Part shown: positions 55,588 to 64,000 of the stretch, piece by piece
How positions within the stretch are numbered: the first letter of the stretch is position 1
How the letters are laid out: each line of letters starts with the position of its first letter
Source: a virus
DNA length: 64,000 bases
Reading direction: 5' to 3' (one strand)
IMG/VR virus record: IMGVR_UViG_3300021478_000001
Location: 1 to 64,000 of that record
The notes under the pieces: model-generated
Seen by the model: the letters and a program-made list of their open reading frames with translations, nothing else
What the model was told of the DNA's origin: nothing
The model's database searches: none
Translations under genes and position numbers: made by a program

Positions 55588-57204
55588 ATGCTTTACAATC
55601 CTCCATACGGCGTTTCTAATCCTGATGCACCATACGTTAATGGTGACCCGTCTATTGCACAGCAAGGTTCTATCTTACCAGCAGAAGCTGCGGAATTTCC
55701 GCAACGTGAAATAGTCAGTGTAATTGCAAACAGCAATTACATTCCTACCAATAATGATCTTCAACAACTTACCAGGGCGGTTCGTAGTCAGTTTTTAAAT
55801 TTCTGTGTTGACAATGGCGCTGCTAATGCTTTGTCAGTGGCGTTGACGCCGCCTCTTACTCAATATCGTCAAGGTTTTCCATTGCGGGTTTTGGTGGCGA
55901 ATGACAATACTGGACCTGCTACTATCAACGTTAATTCACTAGGTAATCGCCAGATCAAACGTGCAAGTGGTGGACAGCTACAGCCTGGAGATATGAAGGC
56001 TGGCATGATTGCTTCATTGGTTGATGATGGAACGGCATATCAACTACAAAATTATCTTGGGGCTACAGGCGGCGGTATCAACAACACCTATATAACCAAG
56101 ATTCCTTATGCTGAAGATACCAGCATTGTTCCAAATCAAGTCATTGCATCTTTTACTCCAGCGATTACGACAGTTAATCCTGGAGACGTAGTTATTGTCA
56201 AAGTTAAGAACTTGAATACAGGCGCTATGACTTTAGCTATTAACGCGCTGGCACCAGTGCCAATCAATCGTAATGATGGCCAGCCTCTTCAGGCCGGAGA
56301 CATTGGTGCTTTAGAAGGTGTTATGATGGAATTTAATACGACCTATTGGCAGATGCTGCGATTAGTCAAGAGCCAGACATTTTTCAAGCTAACAACCAAC
56401 TTGATTGTATATGTGAGACCAGATGGTAATGATGCTAATAGTGGCGTGAGCAATGATCCAGCACATGCACTTCAAACTATTGATGCAGCAGTAACCAACA
56501 TCCAAGCCAACTTCTTACTTGGTGGTCGCACAGCTACTATTCAATTAGGCATTCCTGGAACATATAACAGACCAGGAGCACCGAGTCCACCAACTACGGA
56601 TCGTGGAATAAAAATTATGAGTTTGGCTGGAGCGATAAGCATTGTTGGAGATAAGACCAATAAGGCAAACTATATTGTCAAGGGACCGAAAAAAGGTCCT
56701 GTGATAAGTGTCAGTGGTAGTGGCGTCGATGTTACCATGCAAGGATGGACGGCCAACATTGTTGACACAACCAACAACATGATTGTTGTGTCCAACAATG
56801 CTTCTATACATCTAATGGATATGTCTGGTACTGGACCGACCTGTTTCGGTTCATTTGTTGCAGCATTTGAAGGTGGTGATTGCACCATGGCCAACACTAT
56901 AGACCTCTTCAATTCTAGTGGAGGTCTGTTCGGTGCAGGTGGTGGCTCGAAGTTGACTATTGGTATTTGGAAAACGTTGATTACCGTCCATGGAATTACC
57001 GTCAATGCTTTTGTCAACGTTACAGGTAGTTCAAGTGCTTACATCGCTGCTGGTTATTGCTCGTTTTCTGGTGCTGCTTATGGTTATCGTTATCTTGCAT
57101 CAAGCGGTGGTCAGATTCAAGTCAATGGTGGTGGTCCTTACTATCTGCCGGGGAGTATAGATGGTAAAACTGATTATCCATTGTCTGGTAGTTCTTATCA
57201 ATAA
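55588..57204 (+). CDS. Tail fibre protein with beta-helix-like C-terminus (538 aa)
   Basis: The N-terminal part (1-270) has two Gly/Asn-rich domains of similar layout (RVLVANDNTGPATINVNSLG and TVNPGDVVIVKVKNLNTGAM-x-L-x-INAL) resembling adjacent tail-fibre modules. From about 275 (VYVRPDGNDANSG, then HALQTIDAAVTNI) the repeats look like a pectate-lyase type parallel beta-helix. Baseplate-distal fibre or spike candidate for host recognition. It follows gp48 as in Mu-like phages. Confidence 0.75.
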   Translation: MLYNPPYGVSNPDAPYVNGDPSIAQQGSILPAEAAEFPQREIVSVIANSNYIPTNNDLQQLTRAVRSQFLNFCVDNGAANALSVALTPPLTQYRQGFPLRVLVANDNTGPATINVNSLGNRQIKRASGGQLQPGDMKAGMIASLVDDGTAYQLQNYLGATGGGINNTYITKIPYAEDTSIVPNQVIASFTPAITTVNPGDVVIVKVKNLNTGAMTLAINALAPVPINRNDGQPLQAGDIGALEGVMMEFNTTYWQMLRLVKSQTFFKLTTNLIVYVRPDGNDANSGVSNDPAHALQTIDAAVTNIQANFLLGGRTATIQLGIPGTYNRPGAPSPPTTDRGIKIMSLAGAISIVGDKTNKANYIVKGPKKGPVISVSGSGVDVTMQGWTANIVDTTNNMIVVSNNASIHLMDMSGTGPTCFGSFVAAFEGGDCTMANTIDLFNSSGGLFGAGGGSKLTIGIWKTLITVHGITVNAFVNVTGSSSAYIAAGYCSFSGAAYGYRYLASSGGQIQVNGGGPYYLPGSIDGKTDYPLSGSSYQ

Positions 57205-57216
57205 AGAGAATTGAAT

Positions 57217-57606
57217 ATGAGCTCACTCCTAGCAATGCCGTTGGTGGCGCTGACTATTGAAGTTGGCAATAATGAAGACTGGATTGATAGCATAGTCTAT
57301 TGTGTGCCACCACCGACAGATCCTACAGCACCGCAACTAGATTTGCGTGGCATTGATTTTGAAATGGAACTGCGTAAGCATGCAGAGGACCATGAAGTTT
57401 CCTTGAGTGCTTCAACAAAAGCTGGAACAATTCAAATAGGATTGCCACCAAACTTTGGTTATCTAATATTCTATGTGCCATACAAAGACACCATGCAATA
57501 TATGGCTCCTGGAGATTACGTTGGTGACATTGTAGGAAACGATGGTCAGTATCAACGACGCGTTGCCAATATCTTTCTTACAATTGATGAAGGCATTACT
57601 CGGTGA
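57217..57606 (+). CDS. Hypothetical fibre-associated protein (129 aa)
   Basis: Function unknown; beta-rich. ATG at 57217 (AGAGAA upstream) is preferred to a TTG at 57211. Followed by GTGA overlap with the collagen-like fibre gene. Fibre accessory or adaptor by position. Confidence 0.6.
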   Translation: MSSLLAMPLVALTIEVGNNEDWIDSIVYCVPPPTDPTAPQLDLRGIDFEMELRKHAEDHEVSLSASTKAGTIQIGLPPNFGYLIFYVPYKDTMQYMAPGDYVGDIVGNDGQYQRRVANIFLTIDEGITR

Positions 57607-59111
57607 CTATTAAAGACATAAGCATTGGCACCAACGCGCCGCTTGCTGCCGTCTTCGTCGCACCATATGCGCCGCCTGGACCTGTGATGGCCGGGACAAG
57701 TTCAAGCATGGTCCAAATTCAATATGGACCGGCAGCTTTTGTGATGGAAGAGTTTGGTCTTGGCTTTGTTGGTGGTGCGCGTGTCCGCGCGAGTGCTGGA
57801 TATCAAATCTATATTGAAGGTGTTGTCATAAGTTATGACGAACCTAATCTAGTTATAGATGTTGATTTTTTGATGGGCTTTGGTTTTCACAATCAGTGGA
57901 ATATAAATGTTGCTGGTCAGCCTGGAGCAACAGGTCCACAAGGATTAGTTGGTTCGACTGGCATTGCTGGCATAGCATTAGGCGTGACTGGCCCACGAGG
58001 AGCAACTGGTCCAACAGGCCCGATTGGCGTAACGGGTCCAACCGGTCCACGAGGACCAACAGGCCCATCGCTAATTGGTGCTACAGGTCCAACGGGTATT
58101 GTTGGTCCTTCTGGACCATCTGGTCCTCCAGGAGCTTCAGGTGGTGCAACAGGTCCGACTGGTCCTGTAGGTTATGGTGGTCCAACAGGACCCTCTGGTC
58201 CTTTGGGAACAACAGGCATTGTTGGACCATCAGGATCAATAGGATTGAAAGGTCCAACTGGTCCAATAGGCCCGACTGGTCCTAATGGTGCATCTGGCTT
58301 GATTGGTTCTACTGGCACGACTGGCGTTACAGGAAAAATAGGAGGTGCGACAGGACCAATAGGTCCTCGTGGTGCTACCGGACCGATTGGTCCTCAAGGT
58401 CCAATGGGGACACCTGGTGCAAGTGGCACGTCAGGAATAAATGGTCTTGGATTTACCGCGTGGTGGGGTGGCACGATTACGCCAACACAGACGGCAAACC
58501 CGAGTAGCCTTGATGCCACTGCTGATACGATTACTTGGGCTAGTCCACATGGAATTACGACCGGTCAATTTGGGTACATCAACGGTACGGCTCCTACAGG
58601 ACTCAACGGCGGCAGAGGTTATTATCTTCGAGCTCTATCGACGACCATGCTGGCATTGTATCCAACATTGAACGACGCCAAGAACGACACTAATCGTATC
58701 AACTTTACTGGCACCGGCAAGGCTTGGAACCTTCGAGTGTGGGTGTATTCCAATGTTATTAGTAGTGGATTTGATACTACTTGTCCGATAGGAGGTGATA
58801 CCTCAGACAACACTCTCCGACCGGAGCTGAACTTGAGTCAGCCGCTGGTGTCTCTTCATGCCATTGTTATTATTTCAAGAGTCAATATAGTTGGTGTTTC
58901 TAATTTCACCAGCGGTTTTAAAAGTTATTGGGTTCCTGGAAATGCTCCGACAATCGTTAGCACTACATTGATTCGTTTTGATAATGATGTGTGGGTTGCT
59001 AATCCAAGCAATGCTTGTGATGTCAATAATGGTGGTCCAAGTCAGATTGTTGGTAGTCATGCTCAACAAGGGACTAGCGATATGTACTTTGAATTTGCTG
59101 TGATCGGATGA
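57603..59111 (+). CDS. Collagen-like tail fibre A, GTG start (502 aa)
   Basis: A conserved N-terminal domain of about 110 residues ([21 protein letters not shown], then [15 protein letters not shown]), a collagen-like middle with GPTGP/GATGP repeats (about 107-280), and a beta-rich C-terminal domain ([17 protein letters not shown] onward). Its N- and C-terminal domains are paralogous to the next gene. Likely trimeric receptor-binding or accessory fibre. Confidence 0.8.
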   Translation: MTIKDISIGTNAPLAAVFVAPYAPPGPVMAGTSSSMVQIQYGPAAFVMEEFGLGFVGGARVRASAGYQIYIEGVVISYDEPNLVIDVDFLMGFGFHNQWNINVAGQPGATGPQGLVGSTGIAGIALGVTGPRGATGPTGPIGVTGPTGPRGPTGPSLIGATGPTGIVGPSGPSGPPGASGGATGPTGPVGYGGPTGPSGPLGTTGIVGPSGSIGLKGPTGPIGPTGPNGASGLIGSTGTTGVTGKIGGATGPIGPRGATGPIGPQGPMGTPGASGTSGINGLGFTAWWGGTITPTQTANPSSLDATADTITWASPHGITTGQFGYINGTAPTGLNGGRGYYLRALSTTMLALYPTLNDAKNDTNRINFTGTGKAWNLRVWVYSNVISSGFDTTCPIGGDTSDNTLRPELNLSQPLVSLHAIVIISRVNIVGVSNFTSGFKSYWVPGNAPTIVSTTLIRFDNDVWVANPSNACDVNNGGPSQIVGSHAQQGTSDMYFEFAVIG

Positions 59112-59118
59112 GGCAGAT

Positions 59119-60627
59119 ATGACAGTTAAGGATATAAGTGTAATTACAACTGCACCTCTGGCGGTAGTTTACACTGCGCCTTTTGCGCCGCCTGGACCTG
59201 TGATCGCTGGGACCAGCAATAGCACTGTCTCCATTCAGATGGGGCCAGCTTCGTTTGTGATGAATGAATTTCATCTAGGCTTCCTTGATGGTGCTAGGTT
59301 AAGAGCGACTGCTGGAAGCAATTTGTTTGTTGAAGGTATTGTCACCAGCTATGACGAGCCTGATCTAGTTATCAATGTTGATTTTTTAATGGGAGTAGGA
59401 TCATTTCCAGCATGGAATATCAATGTTGTAGGTTATCCTGGACAGACAGGCTCGGCGGGACCACAAGGTCCGCAGGGTGTTCCTGGCACTCCTGGCGGTG
59501 CGACTGGACCTACAGGTCCAACTGGACCGGCCGGTCCACAAGGTCTTAATGGTGCAATCGGACCTATTGGTCCATCTGGCCCTACTGGTCTTGTTGGTGC
59601 GACTGGTCCACAAGGTGTAGATGGTTCTCCTGGTGGTCCTGGTCCTCCTGGCACTCCTGGCGGAGCTCAAGGAGTTGCTGGTCCAACTGGTCCTGCCGGT
59701 GCTATTGGCGCGACTGGTCCGCAAGGTTCACAAGGCCCAAGTGGTCCTACTGGACCGAGTGGTCCTATTGGTACAACAGGACCGTTCGGTCTTCAAGGAC
59801 CAACAGGAATGACTGGTCCACAAGGTATTCAAGGAGTGACTGGACCATCAGGTCCAGCTACAGGAGCAACTGGACCAACTGGACCTGTGGGAACAACAGG
59901 TCCGCAAGGACCGCAAGGCGCAGCGGGTACTCCTGGCACCAGTGGTATACCAGGAACGAACGGTCAGGGATTCAAGGCGTATTGGGCCGGAACGATCACG
60001 CCGACTGACGGTGTCAATCCAAGCAGCGTTGATAAAGTCAATTACGTTGCTACATGGGCAAGTCCGCATGGTTATGTCACTGGTCAGTTTGGTGTAATCA
60101 TTGGCACGCCTCCAAGTGGCTTATCTGTTAATACGGGATTATACGTTAGAGCACTGAGCCCGACTACGCTTGCATTCTACAACGTGCAGAGTGATGCCTA
60201 TGCTGATACTAATCGTGTGGCAATCACTGGTACGGCAGTAACTTGGCATATACGTCAGTGGGTTCTTACTCCAGCTCTCAGTGTTGGTTTCGACCCTGTT
60301 CAGGCAATTGGTGCTCAACAAGGTACCGGCAAGATTTATCCTGAACTGAATTTGACAAATCCGCTGACAACACTCAACGCTATCACTATCATAGGTCGTG
60401 TCAACGGTCTTGCTGCCAATGATGGCTCCAAGCAATCATATTGGATTCCTGGAAATGCTCCGACAATCGTCACGACCACCTTAATCCGTTTTGACAACAA
60501 CAATTGGGTCGTTAGTCCCAGCTTGTATGTGCCATCTCAAACTGGTGGCTATCCATCTCAAGGTATTGGTACTCATAATCTTCAAGGCAATACCCCAATT
60601 TGGATGGAGTTCACAGTCCTAGGTTAA
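59119..60627 (+). CDS. Collagen-like tail fibre B, paralogue of A (502 aa)
   Basis: Same architecture and same length as the preceding gene. N-terminal: [21 protein letters not shown] and [16 protein letters not shown]-terminal: [17 protein letters not shown], then ASPHG-x3-TGQFG, and PELNL-x3-L then [19 protein letters not shown]-x-WV, shared with fibre A. The collagen section is Gln-richer (GPQGPQG). Tandem duplication followed by divergence is the simplest explanation. GAGG precedes the ATG. Confidence 0.8.
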   Translation: MTVKDISVITTAPLAVVYTAPFAPPGPVIAGTSNSTVSIQMGPASFVMNEFHLGFLDGARLRATAGSNLFVEGIVTSYDEPDLVINVDFLMGVGSFPAWNINVVGYPGQTGSAGPQGPQGVPGTPGGATGPTGPTGPAGPQGLNGAIGPIGPSGPTGLVGATGPQGVDGSPGGPGPPGTPGGAQGVAGPTGPAGAIGATGPQGSQGPSGPTGPSGPIGTTGPFGLQGPTGMTGPQGIQGVTGPSGPATGATGPTGPVGTTGPQGPQGAAGTPGTSGIPGTNGQGFKAYWAGTITPTDGVNPSSVDKVNYVATWASPHGYVTGQFGVIIGTPPSGLSVNTGLYVRALSPTTLAFYNVQSDAYADTNRVAITGTAVTWHIRQWVLTPALSVGFDPVQAIGAQQGTGKIYPELNLTNPLTTLNAITIIGRVNGLAANDGSKQSYWIPGNAPTIVTTTLIRFDNNNWVVSPSLYVPSQTGGYPSQGIGTHNLQGNTPIWMEFTVLG

Positions 60628-60640
60628 ACAGGAGAAAACA

Positions 60641-60874
60641 ATGAGCGCGAATCCTTCGGCAACACTTACAAAATCAGTGACACCGTTTGCCACTGCTGGA
60701 TCAATACCAGTGACAGATATCAATGCAGCCTATGCTGATTTCATAGCGATCGTACCAGAAGCTCAGACCATGCATGACAATGATGTCACTGATATGGTTG
60801 AGTCGTTGCAACTGCACCGGAACCATATCCAGACTTGGCAAACACAGATTCTAAACAATACGACAACGTCATGA
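60641..60874 (+). CDS. Hypothetical protein (77 aa)
   Basis: Function unknown. Thr/Ala-rich N-terminus, then helices with AAYADFIAIVPEAQ. AGGAGAA precedes the ATG. Follows the tail fibres, so it may be a chaperone or small fibre-associated protein. Confidence 0.58.
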   Translation: MSANPSATLTKSVTPFATAGSIPVTDINAAYADFIAIVPEAQTMHDNDVTDMVESLQLHRNHIQTWQTQILNNTTTS

Positions 60875-61080
60875 GCAACGGCACAGTAGGCGGCACTGAT
60901 TGGTTGAACAGTCAACGTGATGCTGTTTATGTGCCTAATCGAGAACTGACTGTGCAGCGGCGTCTGCAGATAACTTACCGAATCATGCCAGTATATCTAT
61001 CACTGACGCCGCCAGGAGCACCACCTTCACCATTCCAATCGCCATTCCAACCTCCATTTTTGATAGGAACTGATCAATGA
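60871..61080 (+). CDS. Hypothetical protein (69 aa)
   Basis: ATGA overlap with the upstream stop defines the start at 60871; no ribosome site of its own. A Pro/Phe-rich C-terminal tail (PPGAPPSPFQSPFQPPF) is notable, suggesting an extended binding segment. Function unknown. Confidence 0.52.
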   Translation: MSNGTVGGTDWLNSQRDAVYVPNRELTVQRRLQITYRIMPVYLSLTPPGAPPSPFQSPFQPPFLIGTDQ

Positions 61081-62267
61081 GGTTTCACGCGCTTGGCATT
61101 CCGCACACTGCAACTAACAAGTGGCACGCCAGTTGTGCTTACACGCAGAAGGTAAGGCGACTATGTGCTATGCTCAAATCACTTGGTCATACTGTCTATC
61201 ACTATGGCAACGAAGAAAGTGAAGTTGAATGTGATGAACATATATCTGTGACAACGCGTGAAGATCTGATCAAGCAGTATGGTGATGGAGTTGGCAGAAC
61301 ACAAGAATACAAGTTTGACATCAAGGATCCGGTCTACATTAAATTTTACATCAACACCATCAATGCTATTAATGAACGCAAGCAAGCAAATGATTTCTTG
61401 CTGTGCTTCTGGGGTGTTGGTCATAAAGCTATTGCCGAACTTATGACCGATATGATTGTCGTAGAACCGGGTATCGGCTATGGTGGCACATTTGCCCGCT
61501 GGAAAATCTTTGAATCCTATGCCATGTTGCACGCCTGGAGCGGGATAGAAGTGGTAAACGTAGCTGGCAAGGTTGACTGGTACAATGTAGTGATCCCAAA
61601 CTATTTTGATCCTGCGGATTTTACCTTTAGCAGTGATAAGAAAAATTATCTGTTGTTCCTTGGTCGTATGGGAGAAGCTAAAGGATTAGATATTGCTGCT
61701 GAAGCTGCCAAGGCAACCAACACTAGATTGATTGCAGCCGGAGCAGCATCTGGTGAATATAAAGATGTTGAGTTTGTAGGTTTCGCAGACTGGGAAACTC
61801 GTCGTGGATTATTGGCTGGTGCCAAGGCGCTGATAGCACCGAGTCGTTTCATAGAGCCATTCTGTGGTGTGCTGATAGAGGCTGCTCTTTCTGGGACACC
61901 AGTGATAACTATTGATTGGGGCGCGGCCACTGAAACAGTATTGCACGGGATAACCGGATATCGCTGCAGAACCTTTGACCATTTCACATGGGCGGTCAAT
62001 AACATTCATCACATCAAGCCACAAGCTTGCTTGGATTGGGCGCAAGCCAATTATTCCATGGACCGTGTGCGTTTTATGTATGAAGAATATTTCAACACGG
62101 TGATGGACGTGTATGTTGGCAAAGGATGGTATCAACGGCATCCCAACCGAACAGAACTAGATTGGTTAAGCAAAGAGTTCCCCAATGACAAACTGTCGTT
62201 TTTGCGGCCAAGTCAGAAAGACCATCGGCCGCGTCTATTCCAAAATCATAAAGCCGAGGCGATCTAA
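61077..62267 (+). CDS. GT4-like (GT-B) glycosyltransferase (396 aa)
   Basis: The C-terminal donor-binding half carries FLGRMGEAKGLDIAAEAA, then APSRFIEPFCGVLIEAALSGTPVI, then TGYRC, the pattern of GT4 retaining glycosyltransferases with the E-x7-E motif. The N-terminal Rossmann half is also present. Placed between fibre genes and lysis genes, it probably decorates virion proteins (for example the Thr-rich collagen repeats) or host surface glycans, rather than DNA. Confidence 0.85.
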   Translation: MRFHALGIPHTATNKWHASCAYTQKVRRLCAMLKSLGHTVYHYGNEESEVECDEHISVTTREDLIKQYGDGVGRTQEYKFDIKDPVYIKFYINTINAINERKQANDFLLCFWGVGHKAIAELMTDMIVVEPGIGYGGTFARWKIFESYAMLHAWSGIEVVNVAGKVDWYNVVIPNYFDPADFTFSSDKKNYLLFLGRMGEAKGLDIAAEAAKATNTRLIAAGAASGEYKDVEFVGFADWETRRGLLAGAKALIAPSRFIEPFCGVLIEAALSGTPVITIDWGAATETVLHGITGYRCRTFDHFTWAVNNIHHIKPQACLDWAQANYSMDRVRFMYEEYFNTVMDVYVGKGWYQRHPNRTELDWLSKEFPNDKLSFLRPSQKDHRPRLFQNHKAEAI

Positions 62268-62587
62268 TGAAAAATTCAGCAAACAGAATAGAGAAAAAAC
62301 TATTCGTGATATTCTGCGTGCTGCTAGGCGTCACGGTTAGTGCTAACGCTAAAGATTACAAGCTGAAAGATTTCAGCATTAAGGATGTGGAAACACGGTG
62401 CCAGAAAGTGCATGGTGAATTTATTGCGCATGATGACGGCTCATATGGCTGTACTTATTCCAAGGGCACTGTATCGTGCAACGCGGAACAGCATTGCATC
62501 GGGCATTTGAAGGAACATCATAAAGCCTACAAGATTCGGCCTAAGCCACACTACTATCCTCACTATAACCATTGGTATCAGTGGTAG
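62267..62587 (+). CDS. Secreted Cys-containing protein (106 aa)
   Basis: The N-terminus (basic, then FVIFCVLLGVTVSANA) is a signal peptide with likely cleavage after ANA. The mature part has four cysteines (two likely disulfides) and a His/Tyr-rich tail (HYYPHYNHWYQW). Periplasmic or outer-membrane role in lysis or host alteration is plausible. Overlaps the glycosyltransferase stop by TAATG. Confidence 0.65.
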   Translation: MKNSANRIEKKLFVIFCVLLGVTVSANAKDYKLKDFSIKDVETRCQKVHGEFIAHDDGSYGCTYSKGTVSCNAEQHCIGHLKEHHKAYKIRPKPHYYPHYNHWYQW

Positions 62588-62603
62588 AAACAGGAGCGCT
62601 CAA

Positions 62604-63296
62604 ATGACAACTTATGATCGCGTTGTTATATCTTCTGGTCACGGCAAATATGTGCGTGGTGCCGCTGGCGTGCTTGATGAAGTTGATGAAGCACGTCGTG
62701 TAGTTGAGGCAGTTGCTGAGGAACTGCGCAAACGAGGTGTGGATGTTGATACTTTCCATGATGACACTTCGCATTCACAGAATGAAAATCTTAATACCAT
62801 TGTCAATCATCACAATAATCAGACAAGAGATCTTGATGTATCAGTTCACTTCAATGCCTATGTGGAAACGACCAAGCCTATGGGTACCGAGGTGCTGTAC
62901 GTTACCCAGAATACACTTGCTGATCAAATGTCTAGGGCTATTGCTTCTGTCGGCTTTATCAACCGCGGTCCCAAGAAACGTACAGACTTGTTTTTTCTAA
63001 ACAACACGGAAGAGCCGGCGATCCTGCTGGAAGTCTGTTTCGTGGACAGTACCGTGGATGCCAACATCTATGACGGTGAGTTCGATGCCATCTGCAACGC
63101 CATTGCTAATGTGCTTGGTGGTGCGGAAGAGGCTCCGGCACCTGAACCACCTCCTGGGGAAAAGCCGCCAACTGTGCAGCCACCAACAGAAGTCAGCAAA
63201 GTCAACATTCAAATTGCTGTCACTGGCAATGTGGAAGTAACTGTGAACGGTGAACAGATTGAAATTGTTGGCCATGGAAGAGGTCCAACTACATGA
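62604..63296 (+). CDS. N-acetylmuramoyl-L-alanine amidase, endolysin
   Basis: 230 aa Amidase_3 fold. Zinc ligands and catalytic residues are visible: H13 (SSGHG), E26 or E29, H82 (SVHFNAY) and E143 (LLEVCFVD). A Pro-rich linker and a short C-terminal domain follow, perhaps for cell-wall binding. Cleaves the amide bond between MurNAc and the stem peptide during lysis. No signal peptide, so a holin is needed; none is clearly identified nearby. Confidence 0.9.
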   Translation: MTTYDRVVISSGHGKYVRGAAGVLDEVDEARRVVEAVAEELRKRGVDVDTFHDDTSHSQNENLNTIVNHHNNQTRDLDVSVHFNAYVETTKPMGTEVLYVTQNTLADQMSRAIASVGFINRGPKKRTDLFFLNNTEEPAILLEVCFVDSTVDANIYDGEFDAICNAIANVLGGAEEAPAPEPPPGEKPPTVQPPTEVSKVNIQIAVTGNVEVTVNGEQIEIVGHGRGPTT

Positions 63297-63496
63297 GCTG
63301 GACCAATCTAGATTCAGCTCATCGGCATTCCGCGCACGCTCTTGAAGATTTCAAAAAGCTGCGCGATATGGTACGTGATAGGCGTGCTGCTAGTTTGCTG
63401 CACAGCCTATCGCACCATCTGCGCCATGCTGTCTATCGTGTTGGTGAAGAGCTGCCGCCGCACCATTGGCGTGAAATCCCTGAGAGGGACCAATGA
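63293..63496 (+). CDS. Hypothetical protein (67 aa)
   Basis: Function unknown; His/Arg-rich and helical, with no membrane span. The ATG overlaps the endolysin stop (ATGA), suggesting co-expression in the lysis module. No spanin signature. Confidence 0.52.
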   Translation: MSWTNLDSAHRHSAHALEDFKKLRDMVRDRRAASLLHSLSHHLRHAVYRVGEELPPHHWREIPERDQ

Positions 63497-64000
63497 CAAA
63501 ATTAGCAATCTTAATCTGTTTGTTGTCAACAACAGCATATGCACAGAACACTCGCGTCTGGGGATTATATGGCTATGGTGATAACTGGCACGGAACGTCG
63601 AGAGGCATTGATGAAATTGCGGATGAAGCACGTACAATCCCAGGAGTCGAGTTCGTTCATGTGTTTAACTATTGGCAGACGCAGGACGTTGCGAATGAGA
63701 TTCTGGCTTCGCCTCCGGATATTAAGATCGCAATCTATGGCTATTCTTGCGGTGCTAACGCGATGACCACTATTGCCAAGGGATTGGATGGACAGCGCAA
63801 CATAGATACCCTCGCCGGTATCCAACAAAGCTTATGGTGCGGCGGCGATTATCTGGGCGGAAACGTGATCTATGGACAAATGACCTATGGAGGCTGTGGT
63901 CAAACTCTTGGTCTTGGTTGCAAAAAGTTGATGGCCAATCAAAGTTTCAATGGTACCATACTAAACATTCGTCGTCCTGATCTGCACAGCCAAGCAGATA
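63493..64000 (+). CDS. Secreted alpha/beta-hydrolase-like protein, partial
   Basis: Starts at the ATG at 63493 (ATGA with the upstream stop) and runs off the window after 169 codons. A signal peptide (LAILICLLSTTAYAQ) is followed by a domain with the nucleophile elbow IYGYSCGAN (G-x-S-x-G), resembling lipase/esterase-type hydrolases. A similar IGFSRGAN elbow is in tape measure protein 1. A periplasmic lysis or cell-envelope role is possible. The C-terminus is not visible. Confidence 0.6.
   Translation, partial: MTKLAILICLLSTTAYAQNTRVWGLYGYGDNWHGTSRGIDEIADEARTIPGVEFVHVFNYWQTQDVANEILASPPDIKIAIYGYSCGANAMTTIAKGLDGQRNIDTLAGIQQSLWCGGDYLGGNVIYGQMTYGGCGQTLGLGCKKLMANQSFNGTILNIRRPDLHSQAD

Overview
The window is a contiguous piece of the genome of a tailed double-stranded DNA phage with a contractile, Mu-like tail (a myovirus morphology). 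The evidence is a P27-type terminase pair, HK97-type portal, protease and capsid genes, and an ordered set of Mu-type tail genes: DUF2635, sheath, tube, frameshifted chaperone, tape measure, gpN, gpP, gp45, gp46, gp47 and gp48-like. An N-acetylmuramoyl-L-alanine amidase and muralytic domains in a tape-measure protein point to a Gram-negative host. A DUF3309-like small membrane protein and a twin-arginine-like signal peptide are reminiscent of Alphaproteobacteria, but that host guess is weak. I saw no integrase, CI-like repressor, transposase, tRNA, rRNA or CRISPR array. Most genes are tightly packed, with ATGA/GTGA/TAATG junctions.

Layout. (1) 1-18191, leftward: replication, nucleotide-metabolism and DNA-modification genes. 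They include a family A DNA polymerase, a ThyA-like pyrimidine methylase/hydroxymethylase, a P-loop kinase, a radical SAM/SPASM enzyme, a GT-B glycosyltransferase, a protein resembling alpha-glutamyl/putrescinyl-thymine pyrophosphorylase (aGPT-Pplase), an HD nucleotidase, a SNF2 helicase, small zinc ribbons and small membrane proteins. A HTH-like protein lies at the promoter-proximal end. (2) 18192-18494: divergent control region with a perfect 18-bp palindrome. (3) 18368-22201, rightward: primase-polymerase/helicase fusion, an iteron-like array (candidate origin), a NusG-like protein, an HNH nuclease and 30-aa membrane proteins. (4) 22202-25556: repeat-rich non-coding stretches and leftward accessory genes, including a superinfection-immunity (Imm-like) protein and a GC-rich island. 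(5) 25659-64000, rightward late operon: packaging, head, neck, tail, baseplate, fibres, a second glycosyltransferase and lysis genes. The last gene runs off the right edge.

The most notable system is the modification cluster at about 2938-9359. A ThyA homologue would make 5-hydroxymethyl-dUMP, a P-loop kinase would phosphorylate 5-hmU in DNA, and the aGPT-Pplase-like enzyme would displace the phosphate with a nucleophile such as an amino acid. The radical SAM/SPASM enzyme and the glycosyltransferase could then elaborate the product. This would be a thymidine hypermodification pathway whose enzyme combination I do not recognise as a characterised one. Each assignment rests on motif recognition only.

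Other unusual features: two HK97-type capsid paralogues, one fused to the protease with an apparent internal start; two tandem tape-measure paralogues, the first carrying muralytic domains; a gpN gene split by a single in-frame TAG; a -1 slippery site in the tail chaperone; an Acb2/Tad1-like anti-defence protein beside the terminase; several collagen-like proteins; and a 16-residue peptide shared between the primase-helicase and a second replication-region protein.
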